Of a DNA stretch of 64,000 nt, positions 46,538 to 54,419 are shown piece by piece. Both the position numbers and the translations under genes were made by a program. The DNA lies in contig NZ_JHZC01000006.1 in the NCBI RefSeq assembly GCF_000621125.1, forward strand, positions 124,001 through 188,000, given 5' to 3'. The notes under the pieces were generated by a model. The model was not told where the DNA came from. It worked only from the letters and a program-made list of their open reading frames with translations, and did no database searches. Source of the DNA: Maribacter antarcticus DSM 21422 (GTDB lineage: Bacteria > Bacteroidota > Bacteroidia > Flavobacteriales > Flavobacteriaceae). Every line of letters begins with the position of its first letter. Positions within the stretch are counted from its first letter, which is position 1.

Positions 46538-46579
46538 ATAGTGCACATAAACACTCAAAAGGGTCTTTATGTGCACTAT
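46538..46579 (-). terminator. Strong intergenic hairpin
   Basis: ATAGTGCACATAAA (46538-46551) pairs perfectly over 14 bp with TTTATGTGCACTAT (46566-46579) around a 14-nt loop. It lies between the lipoprotein gene ending at 46786 and the LytTR gene. It may terminate the former. No clear T-run follows. Confidence 0.6.
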
Positions 46580-46673
46580 CTTAATTTTTAGGTACGAGTA
46601 AAAGCTCCATTAACCGGTAGTTAACAATACACAAAAGGTGTTTCTTACTTTTAGCAGTACATTCTAAATAAAG

Positions 46674-46727
46674 GTAGGATTAATTATACTAGTTAAAATA
46701 TTCAAAAAATACGTTTAATTGAACTTC
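46674..46727 (+). repeat. Repeat family R, copy C
   Basis: TAGGATTAATTATACTAGTT and TTTAATTGAACTTCC match copies B and D in order and spacing, with more changes in the middle. Confidence 0.5.
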
Positions 46728-46785
46728 CGAGGTGTCCATACAAATGAAACTTATATTCTGAGCCATAAAAAGGGTCATGCAGTTT

Positions 46786-47259
46786 TTATTGGTTGTTAAT
46801 AAGTGTAATTTTCGTATTTATTTCATCTATAAAATTGTGTAAATAGCTTGGTATATTCACTTTTCTTTGATCAATTCTCCAACTTCTTTCGCTACCATTT
46901 ACCGAGTATTGTATGAATATTCCTCCACCATCAGCGCAATCAGGACATCCTAAAATAGTTTCACTTTCACTCATAAGTTGATTTGGAAAAGAATTTGACA
47001 AATCATTAACTTGTTTAAAGAGTCCATTTCCTAATTCTTCAAATTCTAAGTTTTCTCCGAAATAGTCATCATTGATATCTTCAAACAATTTTTCATCGGT
47101 TAACTTAAATGTCTCGACACAACGCTCTCCACCACATTCTCCGAAGAAGTGACCAAAAATTAAAAAATTCTCTTCGTTTATTACGATGCTATCATGGTCA
47201 TTATTATCACATGAAAATAAAATTCCACCTACGGACAAGATAAAAATTAATCTTTTCAT
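46786..47259 (-). CDS. Putative lipoprotein, unknown function
   Basis: A 157-residue protein with a lipoprotein signal (KRLIFILSVGGILFSC, with the lipobox cysteine at 17) followed by an acidic stretch. The mature part contains two cysteine pairs (GECGGERC and GCPDCADGGG) that could form disulfides or bind a metal. No family is recognised. It stands alone between a repeat unit and the DUF5686 barrel gene, with a 100-bp gap. Its location in the outer or inner membrane envelope is inferred from the signal. Confidence 0.65.
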   Translation of the reverse strand: MKRLIFILSVGGILFSCDNNDHDSIVINEENFLIFGHFFGECGGERCVETFKLTDEKLFEDINDDYFGENLEFEELGNGLFKQVNDLSNSFPNQLMSESETILGCPDCADGGGIFIQYSVNGSERSWRIDQRKVNIPSYLHNFIDEINTKITLINNQ

Positions 47260-47361
47260 ATCTTTTTTTTAAGGGTTTATGAATAGGTTTCTCTTTTTTA
47301 AATTGGTTTTATACTTTTATGTAACCAGTTTTATTTTAGATTTTAGAGGACTCTACTAAGT

Positions 47362-48687
47362 TCAAAATATAGTAGCTCCGACTCTCACTCCAAAGCTATC
47401 ATGATTTCCTTCGCGCCAGCTATTGTAAAAGTCCATACGCCAGAACTTAAAAATTTTATCCATTCCTACACCTAGCTCAACATAATTTCCAGCTGAACCT
47501 GTATAAAGGTAATTAATGCCAGCGGTAGGTTGAAATTTAGACTTGCCATTTTCTTTTAATGGTCTAAACTGATGCTCGTAATGCCCCTGAAAATAAAAGT
47601 CAGCTGTACTGTAATTATAGTATTCTAATAACTGAAATTGGTTTGGACTATAATCCCCATAAACTGTTTGTTTTCCTTTAAAATGTTTAAAGTCTACAAA
47701 GGTTAAGTTATCCTTTGTGATAAAATCTCCTATTCCTATATGCCCTTTTCCATACCCTTTACCAATCTTAAAGCTATCTTCTACTTGAAATGTTATTTTT
47801 TGATACGCTATATCAGAACCAAGAAAATCATCTAAAGCATTGGTGTAGTCAACGGTAAGTGCCGGATATTTTCCATTAGATAGCAGTTGACCTCTTTGTT
47901 TTTCGTAACGATGCCCAATCTGCCAGCGTAGTTGAGCTTCAAACAGTACTGCTTTATTTTTCGCGAAAGCCGTATTGTCAAGCTCAATATTTTTAGGATT
48001 GTTAGGTGTAAAAGCCACATCTTCTTGATATTTAGGCAAATTGTTTAATGAATTTCTCTCGTTCCAACTCAATGTTGTAGTCAAAAGAAAATCTGCTATC
48101 GGAGAAAATGTATGCCCTAATGCAACATAAGAACGTTCATAGTTTTTTAGAAAATTTTCTTCAAAAGCAAAAGTATACAATGTGTTATTAAAGGCACTTA
48201 AGGTACTTTCCTCATAGATTTGCTCCACAGTTCTCCCACCCGAGAGATGTAATATAGCTTTCTTTTCAGGGTTGTAGAAATAGCTTGTTTTTAATTGTGC
48301 TTGGAATCGCTCGTTACCAAAACCATATCTCACGTTTGGTGTAATAGCGTAAAACCGCCCGTCTTCAAAATTTTGTATGAACTTCACCTGTGGATTAACT
48401 ACAAAACCTTCAACGGTATTTAAAGAGAACAGCTCAAATACGTTAGGTATATACCAAACTTGTCTTTTTTCTAGATTCTGAAGCAATACACCTGAAAATA
48501 GAATTTGCGAAACTCCAATAGTGCTAATTATTTTTTCTTGCTTAGCATTTCGATTGTTGGCTTTAATTGCTTCCTTATTTTGTGCGAATACCATTTGTGC
48601 CAAAAGAATATGGACTATTGCTATATAAACACTGTTGTGATGAATTTCCTTTGCTTTCACAATAATTCGATTTAATATTGACACCAC
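47362..48687 (-). CDS. DUF5686-type outer-membrane barrel, N-terminal half absent
   Basis: A 441-residue protein with signal-like sequence (YIAIVHILLAQMVFAQ). The only available starts are GTG codons; GTG 48660 gives the better signal peptide, but the longer frame is listed. The body consists of barrel strands of the C-terminal DUF5686 type (YAITPNVRYGFGNERFQAQL, LLTTTLSWNERNSLNNLP, FYFQGHYEHQF, FGVRVGATIF). Family members usually have about 800 residues, beginning with a carboxypeptidase-like regulatory domain that is lacking here. A truncated or specialised version is possible. The gene is divergent from a LytS/LytT pair that may control it. Confidence 0.7.
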   Translation of the reverse strand: MVSILNRIIVKAKEIHHNSVYIAIVHILLAQMVFAQNKEAIKANNRNAKQEKIISTIGVSQILFSGVLLQNLEKRQVWYIPNVFELFSLNTVEGFVVNPQVKFIQNFEDGRFYAITPNVRYGFGNERFQAQLKTSYFYNPEKKAILHLSGGRTVEQIYEESTLSAFNNTLYTFAFEENFLKNYERSYVALGHTFSPIADFLLTTTLSWNERNSLNNLPKYQEDVAFTPNNPKNIELDNTAFAKNKAVLFEAQLRWQIGHRYEKQRGQLLSNGKYPALTVDYTNALDDFLGSDIAYQKITFQVEDSFKIGKGYGKGHIGIGDFITKDNLTFVDFKHFKGKQTVYGDYSPNQFQLLEYYNYSTADFYFQGHYEHQFRPLKENGKSKFQPTAGINYLYTGSAGNYVELGVGMDKIFKFWRMDFYNSWREGNHDSFGVRVGATIF

Positions 48688-48753
48688 AAAAGAACTGAGA
48701 ATTCAAGCCTTAAGAAAGTATATTATGACGAGCGCACATATAATCTTTTAAAC

Positions 48754-48784
48754 TGCAATATGTCATTCACATGTTTATATTGCA
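48754..48784. promoter_or_regulatory. Inverted repeat in the divergent promoter region
   Basis: TGCAATAT (48754-48761) and ATATTGCA (48777-48784) form 8-bp arms around 15 bp. They lie between the barrel gene and the LytS-like kinase gene, so a regulator binding here could control both. Binding by the adjacent LytTR protein is a guess. Confidence 0.4.
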
Positions 48785-48871
48785 ACTCACAATAATCTAT
48801 TCGTAAAAGAAATAGTTATTTTAAATATTTGTCGTTAAATTAAATATCGGTCACGTTTAAGCGTAAACATT

Positions 48872-49912
48872 TTGAATATTGTGAGAAAAGAATTTTCGTT
48901 AGTCCTCATTTTCTATGTCTTTATGGGCATATTGTATTATGCAGCACTGGTCATCGATATCGGTATACGGACCCAGCATTGGGCAGTTCTTTTAAACTAC
49001 TCACTAAAAGCATTATTGACGATACCAATATGGTGGCTTTTCTTTAAACAGCTAGATCATATTTCTATTTGGAAAAAAGGACTGTTACACTTGGTTGCTA
49101 TGCCACTATTTACTTACATATGGATAGTCATTTATTATGCCTTATGTGATAGGTTGGGTATCTTTCGTTTTCGTGGTTCTAGGGAGGTTTGGGATTTTTA
49201 TTTAACCACTTCTTTCTATTGCATTCAGTTCGGGATATTTCATTTATATGTCTATTCCAAACAGTTAAAAGCGCAAGAATTGCTCGCAGCTGAACTTAGT
49301 AAACTTAATATGCAAAGCGAACTCTCCGCATTAAAAGCACAGCTCAATCCTCATTTTCTGTATAATGTGTTTAATACCATAAATGCAGCTATTCCTACTA
49401 CAGCAAAAAATGCACGGAATATGGTAAACGAGCTTTCAGATTTGTTTCGCTATCAACTCAAAGCATCCCGTGAAGAATTAGTTCCGGTAAGGGAAGAAAT
49501 CGAATTTGTTCGAAAGTACTTAGATTTAGAAAAGGAGCGTTTTTCCGAAAGACTTCATTACGAAATAAACGTAGACTCAGAAACTCAGGAAGAATTGATA
49601 CCGCCCATTATCATACAACCTATTGTAGAAAACGCCATTAAACACGGACTGTCTTCACTTATTGAAGGGGGTATTATAAAAATTGATGTTCATCGCTATA
49701 AAAGCATGTTGCAGTTCTCAATTTGCGATACAGGAAGAGGAATTGGCTCAAAGGGTAAAGGGGAGCTATTGGATAAAGGGGTGGGTCTTTCCAATACTAA
49801 CGAAAGATTACTCAAAATGTATGGTACGTCTTTAAAGTTGACGAACAATAAACCCCGAGGGCTTTGTGTGAGTTTCTCTATCCCATTACGTAAAGAAATA
49901 CAAGAGCAATGA
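48872..49912 (+). CDS. LytS/YpdA-type membrane histidine kinase
   Basis: A 346-residue kinase starting at TTG 48872 or at GTG 48881; no ATG is available. Four membrane helices occupy about 1-130. The His_kinase domain follows, with the phosphorylated H161 in QLNPHFLYNVFNTINAA. The ATPase part has IQPIVENAIKHGL (N box), CDTGRGIG and GVGLSNTNERL. Such kinases pair with LytTR response regulators and sense envelope or metabolite signals. It overlaps the next gene by four bases (ATGA). Confidence 0.9.
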   Translation: MNIVRKEFSLVLIFYVFMGILYYAALVIDIGIRTQHWAVLLNYSLKALLTIPIWWLFFKQLDHISIWKKGLLHLVAMPLFTYIWIVIYYALCDRLGIFRFRGSREVWDFYLTTSFYCIQFGIFHLYVYSKQLKAQELLAAELSKLNMQSELSALKAQLNPHFLYNVFNTINAAIPTTAKNARNMVNELSDLFRYQLKASREELVPVREEIEFVRKYLDLEKERFSERLHYEINVDSETQEELIPPIIIQPIVENAIKHGLSSLIEGGIIKIDVHRYKSMLQFSICDTGRGIGSKGKGELLDKGVGLSNTNERLLKMYGTSLKLTNNKPRGLCVSFSIPLRKEIQEQ

Positions 49913-50640
49913 AAAAGGTAATAATAGTAGATGACGAAAAACCAGCACGCTCACTTATAAAGGAGTTTTTAGAATCCCATAAAGACTTGGTGATTATAGA
50001 AGAATGCAATAATGGCGTTGATGCGGTAAAGGCCATCAACACTTTTAAGCCAGACTTAGTGTTTCTTGATATACAAATGCCTGGATTTACTGGGTTTGAG
50101 GTGTTACAGCGATTGGAAGAAATGCCTCAGATTATCTTTTCAACAGCTTACGACCAGTATGCATTTAAAGCGTTTGAGGTACACGCTGTAGACTACCTCT
50201 TAAAACCCTTTAAGCAAGAACGGTTTGACGAGGCTATTCAAAAAATAATGACCAGTGATAGCGGTTATCTATCTCAGATAGAAACATTAGTGAAAGGCTT
50301 AAATGAACAGGAAACTCACTTGACCAATATTTTAGTATCTGTAAAAAATAAGCTCATCAATATTCCTGTAAATACTATTATCTATATTAAGGCTGATGGT
50401 AATTATGCTAAGCTTATTTTAGAGAAAAACTCACATCTTACCAGCTACGGTCTTTCAAAATTGGAACAAAAACTGAACGCACGGCAATTTATCAGAGTGC
50501 ATCGCTCGACAGTAATCAATATCAATGCAGTACAAGAAGCGTACAGTTACCCTGCTAATTATGAATTAATAATGACTAACGGAGATATGGTAAAAGTAAG
50601 CCGTAGTTATCTGGGAAATATTAGAAAACTTATTGTTTAA
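49909..50640 (+). CDS. LytTR-family response regulator partnered with the LytS kinase
   Basis: A 243-residue regulator. The receiver has D8-D9, phospho-acceptor D54 in LVFLDIQMPG, STAYD as switch, and LLKPF. The LytTR domain follows from about 140 (IIYIKADGNYAKLIL, FIRVHRSTVININAV, VKVSRSYLGNIRKL). Its ATG overlaps the kinase stop, so it is the cognate partner. The most likely target is the divergent barrel gene upstream. The 218-bp gap downstream (50641-50858) holds only a partial match to repeat family R near 50795. Confidence 0.92.
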   Translation: MKKVIIVDDEKPARSLIKEFLESHKDLVIIEECNNGVDAVKAINTFKPDLVFLDIQMPGFTGFEVLQRLEEMPQIIFSTAYDQYAFKAFEVHAVDYLLKPFKQERFDEAIQKIMTSDSGYLSQIETLVKGLNEQETHLTNILVSVKNKLINIPVNTIIYIKADGNYAKLILEKNSHLTSYGLSKLEQKLNARQFIRVHRSTVININAVQEAYSYPANYELIMTNGDMVKVSRSYLGNIRKLIV

Positions 50641-50858
50641 GTTTTTTTGAGACGAGTTGTCTAGATAAAAGTGGGTTTAAATGTAATAGTCCAATGAAGT
50701 GAATATACCTTGATTTAAACCTTTAAGTATTAAATTATTACTTTCTTGGGAAGTGTTAAATATGTAAATGATAGTTCAAAGATTAGAATTATATGTGGGC
50801 TTAATTGAGCTTTAGTGATGTGAATCAGAACTTTTCATTGAACATGTTTTTGTATCTC

Positions 50859-51908
50859 CTATTCGCCTTCTTTATACAAAAAATCTGCTGCAGCTTTGCT
50901 CATTCCTTTATAGTCATGCCCAATATTTGGAATAATTTCTAAGCTCCAGTTAAATTCTGAGTTCAATCCCAATGCAATTTTCTCTGATTCTCCATAAAAA
51001 TATTTTCCTCTTGCAAGTCTATGTAAACCTTGTATATCGACTTCAGGCGAACGTCTTAAATCACCTCTAGTTTCATTTGCATCATCCTTTTCTCCTAAAA
51101 AAAGAATCAGGTTAGAAGTGAAATCTATTTCGTTTGCTGAAGTATTACTGCCTTTAAGTCCAACCGGGAAATTATCCAAATCTGTTGGTACGGTATACCA
51201 TCCAGAATTTGATGCTAAAATTCTATTGGCTTTATGCTGAGACCTGAAAATTGCCAAGCGATGTAAAATTTGACCCCCTGCGGAATGTCCGAATATATCA
51301 TAATTATCAACATTCAGATTTAGTTCCTGTTTTGCTAAATTAAATATCCGATCGAAATCATTGTAAATCCATTCATCTGTATTTTGACTTATTTTAAAAT
51401 TGGTCATAGCAGTTCTTTCCTGGTTTATTTCTAGATCTGTGATCATTCCAGCTAAGTTATAGCTCCAAAATTCAGGATAATAATCTTCAGAATAAGCAGG
51501 TGCAAGTACTAGAATATTATATTTTTCAGCTTTCTTAATCCAAGCGTCGCGGTAGTCATCTCCATTTCGACCCGCACCGGGTAACACAATTATCATTTGT
51601 GATTCAGGTTTTAGATTTTCCGGTTTGTAATAATGAATGGTTATTGCTCTTCTTTTTTGAAAACCTCCTTCAATTAAAAATTTTCCACTTCCGTTCTGAA
51701 TGTTTATTTCATTTATTAGTAGTTCTTTTTCTGGGATTAGCTCACTTTTTTTTATGAGGTTCATTGCGCAATGAGGGCATATTCCAGCTTTATTGAAAGT
51801 CAGTTCGTCACATGATAAATCGCATGGTTTACAAACGTATTCCATTGTTTGGCTTTTGCAAGAAAAGCGTGTGAGGATGATTAAAATAAATAAAATTATG
51901 GATTTCAT
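50859..51908 (-). CDS. Secreted alpha/beta hydrolase with N-terminal Cys-rich metal-binding-like module
   Basis: A 349-residue exported protein. Residues 1-20 form a signal sequence that may be a lipoprotein signal (ILFILIILTRFSC). Residues about 25-50 form a small module of pattern C-x2-C-x3-C-x10-C-x2-C (YVCKPCDLSC..ICPHC), like the heavy-metal-binding domains of copper proteins. The rest is an alpha/beta hydrolase with the oxyanion region VLPGAGRNGDDYRDAW, nucleophile in the FGHSAGG elbow, and final histidine in IPNIGHDYKGMS. It may be a poly(hydroxyalkanoate)-depolymerase-like or carboxyl esterase; the substrate is unknown. It lies 57 bp from the DJ-1-type gene that has the same module. 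Confidence 0.8.
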   Translation of the reverse strand: MKSIILFILIILTRFSCKSQTMEYVCKPCDLSCDELTFNKAGICPHCAMNLIKKSELIPEKELLINEINIQNGSGKFLIEGGFQKRRAITIHYYKPENLKPESQMIIVLPGAGRNGDDYRDAWIKKAEKYNILVLAPAYSEDYYPEFWSYNLAGMITDLEINQERTAMTNFKISQNTDEWIYNDFDRIFNLAKQELNLNVDNYDIFGHSAGGQILHRLAIFRSQHKANRILASNSGWYTVPTDLDNFPVGLKGSNTSANEIDFTSNLILFLGEKDDANETRGDLRRSPEVDIQGLHRLARGKYFYGESEKIALGLNSEFNWSLEIIPNIGHDYKGMSKAAADFLYKEGE

Positions 51909-51965
51909 GGTTGACTATTTTGAATGATTCAGGTTGATAAATGCACTCACATATCAAGATTGAGA

Positions 51966-53027
51966 CTATAATTTTTTATATAGAATTGAGTCGGCTTCAG
52001 AACTTCGATAACCTGTGATTATATTGTTTTTATTCCTTTGAAAACTTACGTGTTGACCATTTACACCAACAAAAATATCTGGATTTAGATAAAACAGCGG
52101 ATATTTTTGTCCATCAAGAATAGCGTAGATTGAGTTTTCTCTTTGATTTAACTCAATTTCAACTTGCCCATTGTTCTCGAATTGATACCTGCCAATGTAG
52201 TCTTCTAAATTCTTTATTTCCATGTAATGACTATATGGATTATCATTGGTCAATAAAAGCCCTTCTCCCGGTGTCCATTTATCATATTCGATGTTGTAAG
52301 CTACTTTTCTGGCATTATTAAAACCTTGAATTTTTGCCACAAGATGCAAAGCACCATCAATGCCTGCGGAAATTCCAGCCGTGGTAATAACCTTTCCATT
52401 GTCTACATATCGTACATCTTTTAGCACCTTAGTTTTGGGATATTTTTTTTCAAATTCGTTTAAGGCCGAATGAAAGGTAGTAGCCGTTTTGTTCTGTAGA
52501 ATGCCAGCCTCGGCGAGAATGAAAGCCCCCGTGCAGACGGAAAAATAGTATTCAATATTTTCTTGTTTTTTTACCCAGTCGATGACTTCTATATCCTGAT
52601 AGGCTTTAGAAACGTTTCCCCCAAAAAATGCAAGAATATCGGCCTTTGGAGCGTCAGCAATGGCATAATCAGGAATAATATTCAGAACGCCTTGCGATGT
52701 TATGGTCTCTTTCGATTTAGAAACGGTAAAAACTTGGAAACCAGCATATGAAAATACTTCCATAGGCCCGGCAAAATCTAAAACCTCTACCCCGTCCTGT
52801 AAATAAAAAGCAATTGTTTTGTTCCGACTATTTTTAAATGTCTCCAGCTCTTTTTTATGGATTAAACTCGTGTTACAATGTTCACAGCTTCCAGGGTTCT
52901 CAAATGTTAGAGAATCACATACGCTATTACAAGGCGGACATATATAAATTGGACTTGTTGCAAGGTTCGTTTGTGAGAAAGTAAATTGAACAACTACCAA
53001 AAAAATCATACAGCGTTTCAATGTCAT
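51966..53027 (-). CDS. Secreted DJ-1/PfpI-family protein with the same Cys-rich module
   Basis: A 353-residue exported protein with signal peptide (KRCMIFLVVVQFTFSQ). It has the module YICPPCNSVC..SCEHC with spacing identical to that of the neighbouring hydrolase. The DJ-1/PfpI domain (about 68-250) has the motif YYFSVCTGAFILAEAGIL with the nucleophile Cys, and EVLDFAGPMEVFSYAG. A short C-terminal beta domain follows (about 270-353, DUF3471-like: NLEDYIGRYQFENNGQVEI). DJ-1 proteins of this branch resemble the ligand domain of GlxA-like regulators, and such a regulator is encoded next door (53108). The enzymatic activity is unknown. Confidence 0.82.
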   Translation of the reverse strand: MTLKRCMIFLVVVQFTFSQTNLATSPIYICPPCNSVCDSLTFENPGSCEHCNTSLIHKKELETFKNSRNKTIAFYLQDGVEVLDFAGPMEVFSYAGFQVFTVSKSKETITSQGVLNIIPDYAIADAPKADILAFFGGNVSKAYQDIEVIDWVKKQENIEYYFSVCTGAFILAEAGILQNKTATTFHSALNEFEKKYPKTKVLKDVRYVDNGKVITTAGISAGIDGALHLVAKIQGFNNARKVAYNIEYDKWTPGEGLLLTNDNPYSHYMEIKNLEDYIGRYQFENNGQVEIELNQRENSIYAILDGQKYPLFYLNPDIFVGVNGQHVSFQRNKNNIITGYRSSEADSILYKKL

Positions 53028-53107
53028 GAATCGAAGGTTTAATTATGAAAAGCAAACCTACATGAAAAATCAAATTGATGAAAGGACAACCATACTCAGA
53101 ATAGGGA

Positions 53108-54028
53108 CTAATCTTTTAGAGATTGGATTTCCATAGGCAGTATTCCTCGATGTTTTCTTAGTAAGTAACGTAATTGATTTACACTTTTTAAACCACATTC
53201 CTTAGCTACTGCACTTACTTTATGACCATTTGACAAAAGGGCGACTGCTTTCTCTACCCTTAATTTTTGGAGATATTCACCAACAGTAATCCCAGTCGTT
53301 TTTTTGAATAATCGAGTAAGGTTTCTTTTACTCATATACACCTGGTCAGCCACATCTTCGTTCGTTGGTGTATCTGCCAAGTTATTCATTAAATAATCCT
53401 GCGCATCGTGTATCCGATGGTTTAAGTGGTTTCTAAATTGAAGAAAAATACTTAACTGAGGGTCTGAAGCACTTCTTCTAAAATAAATCACCACCTCTTT
53501 AGCAATTTCAAGGGCCATTTTTGTTCCGAAGTACTTTTCGATGATATAAAGTGAGAGGTCGATTCCCGAAGAGACCCCGGCACTAGAATGAATATTGTTC
53601 GTGGTCACAAACAACCTATTCTTTTCAAGTTCTACTAAAGGAAATCTTTCAGAAAACTCTTCGTAATACTTCCAATGCGTGGTACAACGATTTTTATTCA
53701 AAATTCCTGTTTCCGCTAAAAGAAAGCTTCCGGTACAGACAGAGCATATGTCAGCCCCATTCTTATTTTGGGTATTGACCCATTTTAGAAAGGGTGATAT
53801 ACTTTCCAGAAAGTGAGCATCCGATAGCAATCTATACTCCATTCCTGGGATAAAAATTATGTCATTTTGGCTTAACTCAAATTTATCAAAGTGCTCAAGT
53901 CGATTAAAATGAAGACCAGCACTACTTTCTATTTCAATTTGATTGTTGAGCGATACAAAGTGTAATTCCAAAGGAGCCCCAAATTCCTTTGCTTCATAAA
54001 AAATATGTGCAGGGCCGTTGATGTCCAA
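53108..54028 (-). CDS. GlxA-like AraC regulator with DJ-1/PfpI domain, start codon uncertain
   Basis: A 306-residue regulator as listed, starting at TTG 54028. The true protein probably starts earlier, because the frame upstream still reads KKALFIIPPEVHLLDINGPA, the normal beginning of such proteins, but no ATG, GTG or TTG suits it. The N-terminal half is a DJ-1/PfpI domain (ICSVCTGSFLLAETGILN). The C-terminal half is an AraC domain (MSKRNLTRLFKKTTGITVGE and VNQLRYLLRKHRGILPME). Like GlxA it probably senses a small metabolite and controls the two secreted proteins encoded downstream. Confidence 0.82.
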   Translation of the reverse strand: MDINGPAHIFYEAKEFGAPLELHFVSLNNQIEIESSAGLHFNRLEHFDKFELSQNDIIFIPGMEYRLLSDAHFLESISPFLKWVNTQNKNGADICSVCTGSFLLAETGILNKNRCTTHWKYYEEFSERFPLVELEKNRLFVTTNNIHSSAGVSSGIDLSLYIIEKYFGTKMALEIAKEVVIYFRRSASDPQLSIFLQFRNHLNHRIHDAQDYLMNNLADTPTNEDVADQVYMSKRNLTRLFKKTTGITVGEYLQKLRVEKAVALLSNGHKVSAVAKECGLKSVNQLRYLLRKHRGILPMEIQSLKD

Positions 54029-54121
54029 AAGATGTACTTCCGGAGGTATAATAAAGAGGGCTTTCTTGATAAGGATATAATTTACTTTGAAAAGTAATGA
54101 AAATATAACGGATGATGTTTC

Positions 54122-54193
54122 AAAAAGTCTAAATATAGTTGGGTTTAAGTATACTAGTTCAATTAAGTAGTATTTAAGCTTAATTGAATTCTT
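54122..54193 (+). repeat. Repeat family R, copy D (best-preserved stem)
   Basis: AAAGTCTAAATATAGTTGGG, then TATACTAGTTCAATTAAG and CTTAATTGAATTCTT. TTCAATTAAG (54158-54167) and CTTAATTGAA (54179-54188) are perfect inverted arms around 11 bp. It lies between the GlxA-type regulator and the serine hydrolase. The rest of 54194-54419 is AT-rich without a gene. Confidence 0.65.
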
Positions 54194-54419
54194 TGAGTAG
54201 TAAATAAGTTATTTTTATGAATAGTGTTAGTGTATAAAACTGCTTGTTCGAAGAGTATAAAAAACATAGAATTAGATGTATCGAGCTTGTTATCGCTTTA
54301 TTAGTTCTTGAGTTATTATTTTGGCAATTTCACTACAAAAAAATTAAGTGGCGTGCGAGTGGCGCCTCATTTATTAGAATATAATCCCTAATCTTCGTAA
54401 AATCGCAACAAAAACTCGT

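Noticed and set aside
28946-48000. A functional integron in the accessory zone
   Set aside because: No integron integrase or attI is visible; the palindromic spacers are only suggestive and may be REP-like.
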